The notes under the pieces were generated by a model that worked only from the letters and a program-made list of their open reading frames with translations, ran no database searches and was not told where the DNA came from. This document shows positions 27,774 through 36,699 of a stretch of 64,000 bases of DNA, one piece after another. Positions within the stretch are counted from its first letter, which is position 1. Each line of letters opens with the position of its first letter. The position numbers were made by a program, and so were the translations under genes. The stretch lies in assembly GCF_002994655.1 (NCBI RefSeq), contig NZ_PPDL01000003.1, positions 99,306-163,305 of the forward strand. Direction: 5' to 3'. This DNA is from Corynebacterium sp. 13CS0277. Lineage in GTDB: Bacteria > Actinomycetota > Actinomycetes > Mycobacteriales > Mycobacteriaceae.

Positions 27774-28706
27774 TTGAGTTTTATGGCCACCGCTGTGCCT
27801 GTCGGTACCCACGCCACTGTGAAAGTTCCGGCCTCGTCCGCCAACCTCGGCCCGGGCTTCGACACCCTCGGCCTGGCACTGAGCCTCTACGACACGGTGG
27901 AGGTCACCGTCATCGAGTCCGGCCTCGTGGTGGAGATCCACGGGGAGGGCGAACACAACCTTCCCCGCGACGCCCGCCACCTCGTCGTGCGCGCCATCAA
28001 CGCCGCCCTGCAGGAGATCGGTGTGAGCGTGCCCGGCATGAAGGTCGTGTGCCACAACTCCATCCCGCAGTCCCGGGGCCTGGGTTCCTCGGCGGCGGCC
28101 GCGGTGGCGGGCGTGGCCGCCGCCAACGGGCTGGCGGGCAGCCCGCTCACCCCGGAGCAGATGGTGCAGCTGGCCTCCGCATTCGAAGGCCACCCTGATA
28201 ACGCGGCCGCGAGTGTGCTCGGCCAGGCGGTGGTCAGCTGGACGGACATTCCCGTCGACGGGGAGACTCGCCCCCAGTACAAGGCGGTGAGCATCCCGGT
28301 GGACTCCCGCATCCAGGCCACGGCCCTGGTGCCCGACTTCAAGGCCTCCACGGAGGCTGTGCGCCGCGTGCTGCCCAGCGATGTCACCCACCTGGACGCC
28401 CGCTTCAACGTGTCCCGCTGCGCGGTGATGACGGTGGCGCTGCAGCACCACCCGGAGCTTCTGTGGGAGGGCACCCGCGACCGCCTGCACCAGCCCTACC
28501 GGGCGGACGTGCTGCCGGTGACCGCCGAGTGGGTCAACCGCCTGCGCAACCGTGGCTTCGCCGCCTACCTCTCGGGTGCGGGCCCCACCGCCATGGTGTT
28601 GTCGACTGAGCCGCTGCCGGAGGCCATCGTCGCCGAGGCGGAGGCCGCGGGCCTGCGGGTGCTGCCCTTGCAGGTGGCCGGCCCCGTGGAGATCACCACC
28701 AGCTAG
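27774..28706 (+). CDS. thrB: Homoserine kinase
   Basis: 310 residues, GHMP kinase fold. Visible motifs are [18 protein letters not shown] at the N-terminus, the ATP loop [16 protein letters not shown] near residue 98 and [13 protein letters not shown] near residue 265. It phosphorylates homoserine for ThrC. GGAAGGA is placed correctly for the TTG at 27774; an ATG at 27783 gives the more usual N-terminus but lies 13 bases from that site. It is 342 bases after thrC and may have its own promoter. Confidence 0.94.
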   Translation: MSFMATAVPVGTHATVKVPASSANLGPGFDTLGLALSLYDTVEVTVIESGLVVEIHGEGEHNLPRDARHLVVRAINAALQEIGVSVPGMKVVCHNSIPQSRGLGSSAAAAVAGVAAANGLAGSPLTPEQMVQLASAFEGHPDNAAASVLGQAVVSWTDIPVDGETRPQYKAVSIPVDSRIQATALVPDFKASTEAVRRVLPSDVTHLDARFNVSRCAVMTVALQHHPELLWEGTRDRLHQPYRADVLPVTAEWVNRLRNRGFAAYLSGAGPTAMVLSTEPLPEAIVAEAEAAGLRVLPLQVAGPVEITTS

Positions 28707-28715
28707 CGCTTCTCA

Positions 28716-28765
28716 GCACCAGGCCACGACACACCGACGTAGACGCCCGGCAGGTGGCCTGGTGC
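28716..28765 (+). terminator. Stem-loop after thrB
   Basis: GCACCAGGCCAC (28716-28727) and GTGGCCTGGTGC (28754-28765) pair perfectly over 12 bases, 10 bases after the thrB stop. No T-run follows. Confidence 0.6.
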
Positions 28766-28829
28766 GCACACACCCCTGACGTGATTCTTCTTCACCTTCT
28801 GCATCGTCTGCGAAAGGGAGGCGGCCGTG

Positions 28830-29954
28830 ATGACTGGCCCCGATTCGCCCACACCCGGGCCTGCGACCACCGGCGACCAGCCGAGCGCTGCGCCGCAGGG
28901 CACCGCTGGCGCCCAGGGCACTGGCGCGCAAGGCGCTGGCACCTCTATGGCTGCGGCCACCCCCGGTGACGCTGGTGCTGCGGCCGCACCTGCCCCGGAG
29001 AAGACCTGGGGCGGTTTTTTCGCCTCCGTGCGCGATGAGCTCGTGACCCGCAACAACCTCATGCTCGTCGGCGGGGCGGGCCTCGTCGCCGCCATGGGTG
29101 TTGTCGGTGGCTTTGATGCCGCACCCCCGGAGGCTGTCATCGTGGGACCGCAGGCCGAGCACCACGTGGAGGCCGCCCCCTTCGACCTGGAGATCACTGC
29201 CATCCAGCCGACAGTCGACGGCCTGGAGGTGGAACTCACCGCCACGAACACGACGAAACAACCGGTGTCGGGGCGCACCCTGGCGAAGGTCTTCGCCGGC
29301 GACCCCCGCGACCCCAACAACGCCGAGAGCACAGAGAGCACAGCGAACACCGCGAGCGACGCGGACGCGGCGACAAATCCTGCCGCACTGGCGGGCACGC
29401 AGGTCGAGAACCCGGCTGCGCAGTGGCGGCCGAAGTATCCCATCGTGTGGAAAGACGAGCGCTTTTTCGGCGGGTACTTCAACCCCGGGGTGGGCACCGC
29501 CGTCACCGTGGTGGTGCCCTGGGATTACGTCGATACCCGCCACGTGGAGGCGAAAAACGACGACCACCCCGAGCCTGAGACTCTCGGCGTGGGTGTGTAC
29601 GGTCTCACCTACCGGGCGAGTGCCATTGATGGCACGAAGGGCTTTTTCGACCCGAAGCTTGTCGGCGTCATTCCCGTCGACCCCGGCGCGGAAGCGCAGG
29701 CCGTGGAGGCTGCCGTCCGCGCCGAGGCGGAGCAGCGCGCCGCCCGCGAGGCGGAGGCCCAGCGCCTACGGGAGGAATTCGGTCTGCTGCTGCCCCCGGT
29801 GGAGCAGCCCGGGCTGCCGCAGCCGCCGGATTTCACAGGAGAATCCGGCACGATCGGTGCGGGTGAACTCGGCACTGGTGCTGAGGCCACTGCACCCGCC
29901 GCCGGGGCGGCAGATACCGCCGGTGCAGCCAGTGGAGGAGACGAGGACCTGTGA
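28830..29954 (+). CDS. Single-pass envelope protein 1 of an unrecognised module
   Basis: 374 residues. A Pro/Ala/Gly-rich, probably disordered cytoplasmic N-terminus (about 1-65) is followed by one membrane helix (NLMLVGGAGLVAAMGVVGG, about 80-98). The outer region contains a beta-rich Ig-like part (FDLEITAIQPTVDGLEVELTA) and ends in an Ala/Glu-rich segment (AEAQAVEAAVRAEAEQRAA) plus an acidic tail. AAAGGGAG precedes the start; a GTG at 28827 is an alternative. It is the first of three overlapping genes of the same architecture. I do not recognise the family. Confidence 0.65.
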   Translation: MTGPDSPTPGPATTGDQPSAAPQGTAGAQGTGAQGAGTSMAAATPGDAGAAAAPAPEKTWGGFFASVRDELVTRNNLMLVGGAGLVAAMGVVGGFDAAPPEAVIVGPQAEHHVEAAPFDLEITAIQPTVDGLEVELTATNTTKQPVSGRTLAKVFAGDPRDPNNAESTESTANTASDADAATNPAALAGTQVENPAAQWRPKYPIVWKDERFFGGYFNPGVGTAVTVVVPWDYVDTRHVEAKNDDHPEPETLGVGVYGLTYRASAIDGTKGFFDPKLVGVIPVDPGAEAQAVEAAVRAEAEQRAAREAEAQRLREEFGLLLPPVEQPGLPQPPDFTGESGTIGAGELGTGAEATAPAAGAADTAGAASGGDEDL

Positions 29955-30922
29955 GCGACACAGTGACCCCCGACGGCCAGAACCCGCACGCCCACACCCC
30001 TGAACCCACCAGCAGTGCGGGGCGTGGCCCGGCACCGCTGCGCGGCGCGGTGGGTGCCGCCCGGGAGCACGCCCAGTCCGTGGTGGGGGCGGCCGCGGGC
30101 CGTACCCGCGCCTTCGGCGAAGAGTTCGCTGAGGTCGCCACCGCCGCCGGGCAGCAGCGCAGCCGCGCCGTGGTGGCCGTGACCGCAGCCTACGTGGTGG
30201 CGGCGCTGGCGCTCGGCAGCCTGGTCGTCGGGTGGATTCCGAAGGCCCAGGATGTTGCCGCCGGCTCCTTTATGGGTACCGTCGCCGAGGATGCCCTCGG
30301 CACCCTCACCGTGACGGAGACTGCCGTGCTTCCCGGCGGCGAGGATGCGCCGGATGCCGTACTCGTGCGCACCGAGTTCGTGCCCGCCAAGGAACCGCTC
30401 GCACCGACGGTGCGGCTCGTCGTGGGGGAGACCACCTTCGCCCCGGAGACCAACTCCTGCCAGCTGGCCAACCCGCACTTCGGCCGCCGGTGCACCTTCC
30501 GTTTCCTCGTGCCCGCCGGCACCGTGGGGGAGGACACCGACGCCACGCTGGAGGTGTACCGCGGGTCGAAGAACCACGCCGCGGTGGTCACTGCCCCGCT
30601 GGAGCACCGCACCGTCTACGACGCTGAAAGCGCCGCGCAAGCCAAGGCCATGGCGGAGCTGCTGCTGGAGGGCGGCCAAGACGCCTACGTGGAGCTGCTG
30701 GAGGGGCTGCTGGCCGAGGACGAGGATCCTGCAGTGTCGCTCCCCGGGGCGGACGTGCCCGCGGTGGAGGAGCCGGCCGCGCCGGCAGACCCTGCCGCGG
30801 AGGATGCCCCCGCAGTACCCCTGCCCCCGCAGGACGCGCCTGGAGACGATACTGCGGCCGTGGATGCACCCGCAGACGACGCACCCGCCGCCCCTGCCGG
30901 TGGCGTAGACAGCGAAGGGTAG
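29951..30922 (+). CDS. Single-pass envelope protein 2 of the module
   Basis: 323 residues from a GTG that overlaps the previous stop by four bases, with GGAGGAGACGAGG as ribosome site. About 75 cytoplasmic residues precede a helix (AVVAVTAAYVVAALALGSLVVGW). The outer beta-rich domain contains LGTLTVTETAVL and NSCQLANPHFGRRCTFRF, a cysteine pair that may form a disulfide outside the cell. The final 90 residues are Pro/Ala/Asp-rich. Same plan as its neighbours; function unknown. Confidence 0.65.
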   Translation: MSDTVTPDGQNPHAHTPEPTSSAGRGPAPLRGAVGAAREHAQSVVGAAAGRTRAFGEEFAEVATAAGQQRSRAVVAVTAAYVVAALALGSLVVGWIPKAQDVAAGSFMGTVAEDALGTLTVTETAVLPGGEDAPDAVLVRTEFVPAKEPLAPTVRLVVGETTFAPETNSCQLANPHFGRRCTFRFLVPAGTVGEDTDATLEVYRGSKNHAAVVTAPLEHRTVYDAESAAQAKAMAELLLEGGQDAYVELLEGLLAEDEDPAVSLPGADVPAVEEPAAPADPAAEDAPAVPLPPQDAPGDDTAAVDAPADDAPAAPAGGVDSEG

Positions 30923-31639
30923 ATGAGGACCATGGCGAAACATTCCGCACCGACGCAGGCCCCCACCCCTGCGGGGGGCCGCGCTCTGCCGCCCGCACGC
31001 CGCTGGGCGCGGCCGTGGTGGTGGCTGGCCGCCGTGCCGGCTGTCGTGGCGGCCGTCGCCGCCGGCAGCTACACCTATGTGGAGACCGTCCGGCCGAACA
31101 CCTACTCCCAGGTCACACACGTGGCCGTCGGCGACCAGGGGGTGCTGGTGGGCCGCGTCCTTGAGGACACCCCGGCACCCGCGGACGCCACCGTGGAGCT
31201 GCTGTCCTCCGGCGAGGTGCCCGCGGAGCGGGTGCCGTTCTTCCACCCGGCCACGGGCTCTGTGCTGTGGGGGGTGCGTTTTCAGGTGACCGCCGACCCG
31301 GATCTCGACTTGATGTTCTGCCACGCCACCCTCACCGCGCAGGTGCCAGCTCTGGGGTCCACCCCCGGTGGGCGGCAGGAGTTCCGTTACCTGGGCGAGG
31401 CGCTGCACAAGGATCCGGACGTGGAGCTGCCCGTGGAGGATCGTTTTGCCTGCGTGCCGGGGAACACCCCGGGCGGGGGTCAGGACTGGTACCCGCCCCG
31501 CCCCGGCACCTATGAGAAGCTGCTGATCTTCGTGCTGCCGGAGGGCACGACACCTGAGACACTGACGTTGTCGCTGGACCCGCCGCACGCGCTGGAGCTG
31601 GCGCTGCCCGCGCCCAGCGACGTGGTGCCCGCCACCTAG
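30923..31639 (+). CDS. Single-pass envelope protein 3 of the module
   Basis: 238 residues, starting directly after the previous stop (GAAGGG upstream). An arginine-rich cytoplasmic start is followed by a helix (WWWLAAVPAVVAAVAAGSYTYV, about 29-50). The rest is an outer domain with VAVGDQGVLVGRVLED and two separated cysteines (in FCHAT and FACVP). An ATG nine bases in (30932) is an alternative start. It ends 44 bases before a strong hairpin. Function unknown; probably a partner of the two preceding proteins. Confidence 0.65.
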   Translation: MRTMAKHSAPTQAPTPAGGRALPPARRWARPWWWLAAVPAVVAAVAAGSYTYVETVRPNTYSQVTHVAVGDQGVLVGRVLEDTPAPADATVELLSSGEVPAERVPFFHPATGSVLWGVRFQVTADPDLDLMFCHATLTAQVPALGSTPGGRQEFRYLGEALHKDPDVELPVEDRFACVPGNTPGGGQDWYPPRPGTYEKLLIFVLPEGTTPETLTLSLDPPHALELALPAPSDVVPAT

Positions 31640-31683
31640 CAGGCTCACCTGTCGGCCTGCGGCTTAAGGCCCCGCAACGACGG

Positions 31684-31724
31684 ACCGCCCCCACTCGCGC
31701 TCGTGCGCTGCGAGTGGGGGCGGT
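31684..31724. terminator. Hairpin between convergent genes
   Basis: ACCGCCCCCACTCGC (31684-31698) pairs perfectly with GCGAGTGGGGGCGGT (31710-31724). It lies between the ends of two convergent genes, so it can act in both directions. Confidence 0.65.
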
Positions 31725-31804
31725 GTCGATCTGTGGGGGTGGGTGCCTGCGATCCATGTGGTCGTGGCCGCAGGGTGATTGTGGGGCGTGTGCGGCGGTG
31801 CTTG

Positions 31805-33322
31805 CTACACCGTGGCGTGGGACGTGGCCGGTGCTGCGGAGCCCTCCGGGGTGTCCGCCTCCGCAGTGTCCAGGGTGGCACCAATGACGGCGTCGACGCC
31901 GGCGGCCACCAGCGGGAGGACCACCACGAAGTAGGCGATGCGGCCGGCCAGCAGCTCCCATGCGGTCACCGCATCGACCATGAGCCCCCACTGGGGGCCG
32001 ATGAGCGCGTGCACCGCGGCGACGGTGGCGGCCTCGACGGCGCGGGCGCAGAGGATGGCCACGCACAGCGTCAGCATGGGGATGAGGCCTGCGGCGGCGA
32101 TCTTCTTCACGCCCGCCCAGATGGCCTTGGCGGGGCCCGCCACAGGCTTGATGGTTTCCTGCAGGTAGCGTTCGGCCTCAGCGGCGGCGCGGGTGCGCAC
32201 AGTCTCGTTCCAGGCGGCCGCATCCGAGGAATCGGTGCTGGCCGCCGCCGCGGTGGTCGGGGCAGCGGCCGCGGCACCCGCGCCGCTGTCCGTGGCGGGG
32301 GCAGCCGGGGCGGGGGTTTTCTTCGGCGGTGCGGCCGCCAGGGTGGTGCCGAAGACGACAGCGCCGACGGTCAACCAGGCGACGGGGACGACCACGACGT
32401 CATCGGCGGCGGCCAGCACCCCACCGAGTTTCGCAATGGCCGTGGTGAGCGCATCATCCACACCGGTGACGGCGGCGATGGCGGCGTCAATGCGGGAGTG
32501 CAGTTCCGTGAACACCGCCCGGGTGGCGGTCCACTCCTTGAGCGCCGCAGTGTTCGCGGTGATGATGACGCTGATGGTGCTGATCCACAGGATCTCAATG
32601 TAGGCGGCCGTTCCCGACCAGCCGAGGCCCTTCTTCCCGAGGGCGAAATAGCCGATGATCTTGCGCAGCACGACCGCCACGACGACGAGCGCTGCGACCT
32701 GCCAGGTCGCCCCGAGGGCGACGCGGGACAAATCGGTGTCGGCGAAAGAGTGGGCCTGCTCGTTGAGGGCGGACTGGCCGATGAAGAGGTGGACGTCCTC
32801 CTTGAGGAAGCCGTTGGAGGCATACACCCCGAGGAAGGGCACGAGCAGCCCGCCGACGGTGAGCAAGTGCGTGCGCAGCACCATCCCGCGGCGCGGCTGT
32901 GCCTGCAGCTGGTATTCAGGCCCGCTTGTGCTGCTGTCGAGGTCGACGGCGGGCAGCTGCGACAGGGTGTGCGTGCCGGGGCGCATGACCCATAGGGCGG
33001 CCACCAGGGATGCCAGCACACACATCGGCGCCAGGGGCACGAGCAGGCTACCGGCCAGCGGCGAGGAATCCGACAGGCGGGACGCCAACCACAGCACCAC
33101 GCCCCGGCCCGCCATGCCGAGGGCCACCAAGGTCAGCAGGGCGGGGAAGAAACGCACGAAGAGGCTGAGCCCGCCGCGCACGGCGGTGGCGGTCACACGC
33201 ACAGCGCGTGCGAACAGCGCGCCTACCGCGCCGGTGGGGTGCGCCTGAGGCCCGCGGGAGGTGTCGGCGGCGGGGGCCGTGTCCCCTGCGGGAGGAGTGG
33301 GGGAGGACTGCTGCTGGCTCAC
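31805..33322 (-). CDS. Eight-segment membrane protein facing the envelope module
   Basis: 505 residues from a GTG at 33322. I count about eight hydrophobic segments, for example FFPALLTLVALGMAGRGVVL, VALWVMRPG, THLLTVGGLLVPFLGVYA, IEILWISTISVIITANT and IPMLTLCVAILCARA. A Pro/Ala-rich soluble loop between segments six and seven (about 345-400) is followed by an amphipathic stretch. No transporter signature is recognisable. It converges with the three single-pass genes and may work with them. The start lacks a ribosome site but has TACTGT eight bases upstream. Confidence 0.68.
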   Translation of the reverse strand: MSQQQSSPTPPAGDTAPAADTSRGPQAHPTGAVGALFARAVRVTATAVRGGLSLFVRFFPALLTLVALGMAGRGVVLWLASRLSDSSPLAGSLLVPLAPMCVLASLVAALWVMRPGTHTLSQLPAVDLDSSTSGPEYQLQAQPRRGMVLRTHLLTVGGLLVPFLGVYASNGFLKEDVHLFIGQSALNEQAHSFADTDLSRVALGATWQVAALVVVAVVLRKIIGYFALGKKGLGWSGTAAYIEILWISTISVIITANTAALKEWTATRAVFTELHSRIDAAIAAVTGVDDALTTAIAKLGGVLAAADDVVVVPVAWLTVGAVVFGTTLAAAPPKKTPAPAAPATDSGAGAAAAAPTTAAAASTDSSDAAAWNETVRTRAAAEAERYLQETIKPVAGPAKAIWAGVKKIAAAGLIPMLTLCVAILCARAVEAATVAAVHALIGPQWGLMVDAVTAWELLAGRIAYFVVVLPLVAAGVDAVIGATLDTAEADTPEGSAAPATSHATV

Positions 33323-33330
33323 GAAACACA

Positions 33331-33336
33331 ACAGTA
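33331..33336 (-). promoter_or_regulatory. -10 hexamer TACTGT, predicted leaderless promoter
   Basis: Eight bases upstream of the GTG start of the eight-segment membrane protein on the minus strand; no Shine-Dalgarno sequence is present. Confidence 0.45.
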
Positions 33337-33546
33337 GCAGCGCACACGCTCCCTGTCGGCCCCCGCGGGGGCACGCCTGAGCAAGGAGATCGAGGCCGCG
33401 GGCGCGGACATGCCACCGCCCGCCTGACAGGGTGCGGGGCCGACCACGGGGGCGGCCGCCCCCACGGCGGACCGTGGGTGGTGCATGCGCTGCAGGCGGG
33501 CGGGGAGAAGAAGGGAGAAAAAGAATCAGCGGGTGCCGAGTGCTGC

Positions 33547-34488
33547 TTAGTCGGCGAGCTCCTGGAGCGCCTGGTCGATGTCAACATCGGCGGCGGGGTA
33601 GGAGGTCTGGGCGCCGGGACGGGTCACCGACAGGGCCGCCACCTTGGAGGCGTGTCGGGCGGCCTCCACGAGGGAATCGCCGGCGGCCAGCCGTGCGGCA
33701 ACGACACCGGCGAAGGCGTCGCCCGCGCCGGTGGTGTCCACGGCGGACACACCCGGGGAGGTGACGTGCTTGAGGCTGCCGGGCTCGGCGACGATGGCGC
33801 CCTTCTTGCCGATGGTGATGATGACGGACTGGAAGCCCGCCTTGACGAGGTTTTCCGCCAGATCGTCCTGGCCGATGGAGTTGTCCGGCTCCCCGAGCTG
33901 CGCGAGCGCTGCCGCCCCCTCGTGCTCGTTGACGATGAGCGGGTTCGCGGCCAGCAGCACCTCACGCGGCAGGTCGATGACGGGGCCCAGGTTGATGAGG
34001 AAACGGCCCGTGGTGGCGTCCTTGGCGGCGGCCACAGCTTCCGCGGGCAGCTCACCCTGGCAGAGCACGATGTCGCAGGCAGCAATATCGTCAGCAAAGC
34101 GGTTGACGTAGGCGGCGTCGACGAGGGCGTTCGCGCCGGGGACGACGACGATGGCGTTCTCGCCGGAGGCGTCGACGGAGATCACGGCCAGGCCGGTGGG
34201 GGCGTCGACGGTCTCAATGCGGGAGGTGTCCACCCCGGAGGACTTCATGAGGCTGAGTGCCTCGGTGGCGTTGGCGTCGTCGCCGACAGCGCCGATGAAG
34301 ATGACCTCGGCACCCTGCTGGCGGGCGGCGACAGCCTGGTTGGCTCCCTTACCGCCGGGCAGGACGCGGCCGCCGGTGCCGAGGAGAGTCTCGCCGGGCT
34401 TGGGGTGGCGGGGCACGGTCACCGACAGGTCGGCGTTAATCGAGCCGACGACGGCGATGCGGTGGGAGGGGGTGGAGGCGTTCGTCAT
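33547..34488 (-). CDS. rbsK: Ribokinase
   Basis: 313 residues, PfkB family. The N-terminal GSINADLSV and GGKGANQAVAA motifs bind sugar, and DTTGAGDAFAG near residue 253 contains the catalytic Asp and anion hole. It phosphorylates ribose to ribose 5-phosphate. The ATG has AAAGG eight bases upstream. Its neighbours, divergent uriT and uriH, match the genes of the C. glutamicum uridine operon (uriR-rbsK1-uriT-uriH), but here rbsK is on the opposite strand and no uriR is visible. Confidence 0.92.
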   Translation of the reverse strand: MTNASTPSHRIAVVGSINADLSVTVPRHPKPGETLLGTGGRVLPGGKGANQAVAARQQGAEVIFIGAVGDDANATEALSLMKSSGVDTSRIETVDAPTGLAVISVDASGENAIVVVPGANALVDAAYVNRFADDIAACDIVLCQGELPAEAVAAAKDATTGRFLINLGPVIDLPREVLLAANPLIVNEHEGAAALAQLGEPDNSIGQDDLAENLVKAGFQSVIITIGKKGAIVAEPGSLKHVTSPGVSAVDTTGAGDAFAGVVAARLAAGDSLVEAARHASKVAALSVTRPGAQTSYPAADVDIDQALQELAD

Positions 34489-35155
34489 CGAGGGAACCTT
34501 TCACATCGGCGAGGTGTCCACCGTCACCGCGCCCGGGCGGGGGCACACGGCCCGCAGGTGCAGTGGCGACGGGGAGACAAGGGGAGGGCGCGATGCCCGG
34601 TCGGGCATTCCCCAGCGCCGGCGGACGCGTGGTCGGCGGGGCGGGGTGGGCGCGGGTGGGGCTGGCGCGGCGCGCCGGCCAATGACTCCCACCATACCCC
34701 CGTGTGGGGGTGGGTTTGCGCCCGCTGGCGCTGACGTGCGGGTGCACGAGGTTGCAGCAGGAGCGATATTTCTGCACGTCACACGGGGTGCGTTGGCGTC
34801 GCACGGTGCAGTGTGGCCTCGGTGGGTGTGGGCGGCATCTGTGGCGATTCTCTCACTGTGGGTGCCTGTGGGGTGCCGGGCGGCGGGCACTGCGACGCCG
34901 GGGCCCAAGGGGCGTGGGGGAGTGTTGTGAACGCGTTTGACTGTGTCTGCCTGGGTTTGCCTGGGGCTCATCGTCGCCACAGACCTGCCTTCGATGGATG
35001 GTGTGGGTGGGGCCCGCGCGGCCCGCCCGGCGGGGCACTGCGGGGGACGCGGATGCCCCCTGGGGTTTTCTTGCTGGTCGCGGGCGCGGGTGTGGCGGTG
35101 GGTGACGCGTAACCGGGTGGGAGGCGGGCCGGGGGTGCAGCTAGGGTGAGTGTTC
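34489..35155. other. rbsK-uriT divergent regulatory region
   Basis: No gene is supported in 667 bases. It must hold both divergent promoters. AACGCGTT (34930-34937) is an eight-base palindrome of the kind LacI-family regulators bind, but it extends no further. A TAGGGT hexamer lies just before uriT. Confidence 0.45.
35142..35147 (+). promoter_or_regulatory. -10 hexamer TAGGGT, predicted leaderless promoter of uriT
   Basis: Ends eight bases before the ATG at 35156, with no good ribosome site between. Confidence 0.4.
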
Positions 35156-36580
35156 ATGACCACAGACTCCACGAAGACCCCCGGTGCCGGCACCGGGGGC
35201 GTCGATACAGCCGCGCCGACACTCCCCACCGCGCAGGCCGCCCCCTTGCTGGCGGCGCTGCTCGTGGCAGTGTTCGCCTTCCAGCTCAACGCCTCCATGC
35301 TGTCGCCCGCGCTCGCGACCATGACCCGCGAACTCAACACCACCGATGCCGCGATCGGCATGAGCCAAACCGCCTTCTTCACCGCGGCGGCATTGTTCTC
35401 CCTGTTCCTGCCGCGCTGGGGTGACCTGGTGGGCCGGAAGAAGATCCTCCTCGGCATGCTGCTGGTCACCGGTCTCGGCTGCGTGATCTCCGCGCTGGCG
35501 CAGGGCGTGACGATGCTGTTCATCGGCCGCATCATCCAGGGCGTGGCGGGCCCCGTGGTGCCCTTGTGCCTGATTATGCTGCGCGCTCACGTCGCCAACG
35601 ACAAGCAGTACGCCCTGCTTATGGCCATCCTCACGTCCATCAACGGTGGTATCGCCGGCGTCGACGCCCTGGCCGGCGGCTGGCTGGCCGACCACCTGGG
35701 CTTCCGCTCCATCTTCTGGACCATGGCGATCATCTGCGCGATCGCGGCCGTGGCGATCTTTGCCCGCGTCGGCGAAACCTTCGCCGAGGTCCGCATGCCC
35801 ATGGACTGGGCAGGCACTGTCCCCCTCGTCGTCGCCCTCGCCGGCATCCTGCTCGCCTTCAACGAGGCCGGCAAGCTCGCCGACGCCAACTGGGTGCTCG
35901 CCGGCGTGGAGCTGCTCATCGGCATCGTTGCCTTCGTGGTGTTCTGGAAGGTGGAGAGCGCCTCCACCCACCCGCTGGTGAGCACCCACTACCTCGCGCA
36001 GCGCCGCACCTGGGCGCTGCTGCTCACCACGACGCTGACGATGACGGGCGTGTTCGCCGTCATGAACGGCCTGGTGCCGAACCTCGCGCAGGCAGAGACC
36101 GGCGCCAACATGAGCGCCGATGTGGTGAGCTGGTGGACGCTGACGCCGTACGCCTTGGCGGGTCTGCTCATGGGCCCCATCGCCGGCCGCATGGCCGCCG
36201 GCATGGGCTACATCCGGGTGCTGCAGATCGGTCTGCTGGGCACCGTCGTCGGCCTGGGCGCCTTGGCGACCATGGTGGACCACATCACCGGCCCGATGCT
36301 GCTGGGCGTGTCCATCTTCGTCGGTATCACCTACGCCGGTATTACCAACATCATGCTCAACGGCCTGGGGATTGTGCTCTCCCCGGCGGATAACCAGGGC
36401 TACCTGCCCGGCATGAACGCCGGCGCGTTCAACATGGGTGCGGGCTTGTCCTTCGCCGTGCTGTTCGCGGTGCTCACCGCCACGGATTTCCGCATCGCTA
36501 CCCTGGCGGGTATGGGCATCCTGCTCGCCGCACTGGCCGCCAGCTTCCTCATCCCGAAGCCGGAAACCCTCGCGGCCTAA
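35156..36580 (+). CDS. uriT: MFS transporter, probable uridine/ribonucleoside permease
   Basis: 474 residues with about 14 hydrophobic segments, major facilitator superfamily (DHA2-like length). The MFS loop motif is seen as RWGDLVGRKKILLGM (about residues 90-104). The N-terminal 30 residues are Thr/Pro/Ala-rich. Its place between ribokinase and nucleoside hydrolase matches UriT of C. glutamicum, so uptake of uridine is inferred from context. A drug exporter would look similar in sequence. A GTG at 35150 is an alternative start. Confidence 0.8.
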   Translation: MTTDSTKTPGAGTGGVDTAAPTLPTAQAAPLLAALLVAVFAFQLNASMLSPALATMTRELNTTDAAIGMSQTAFFTAAALFSLFLPRWGDLVGRKKILLGMLLVTGLGCVISALAQGVTMLFIGRIIQGVAGPVVPLCLIMLRAHVANDKQYALLMAILTSINGGIAGVDALAGGWLADHLGFRSIFWTMAIICAIAAVAIFARVGETFAEVRMPMDWAGTVPLVVALAGILLAFNEAGKLADANWVLAGVELLIGIVAFVVFWKVESASTHPLVSTHYLAQRRTWALLLTTTLTMTGVFAVMNGLVPNLAQAETGANMSADVVSWWTLTPYALAGLLMGPIAGRMAAGMGYIRVLQIGLLGTVVGLGALATMVDHITGPMLLGVSIFVGITYAGITNIMLNGLGIVLSPADNQGYLPGMNAGAFNMGAGLSFAVLFAVLTATDFRIATLAGMGILLAALAASFLIPKPETLAA

Positions 36581-36699
36581 GGGCGCGCGGCCTTTGAGGC
36601 TCTCCGGCTTTCGATGCCCTCCGGGGGTGGCGTGCGCCTGCGGGCGCCCCACCCCGTGATCTCTTTCGGTCTCCTCGTCCCCCTCGTATCGGAGTTGTC

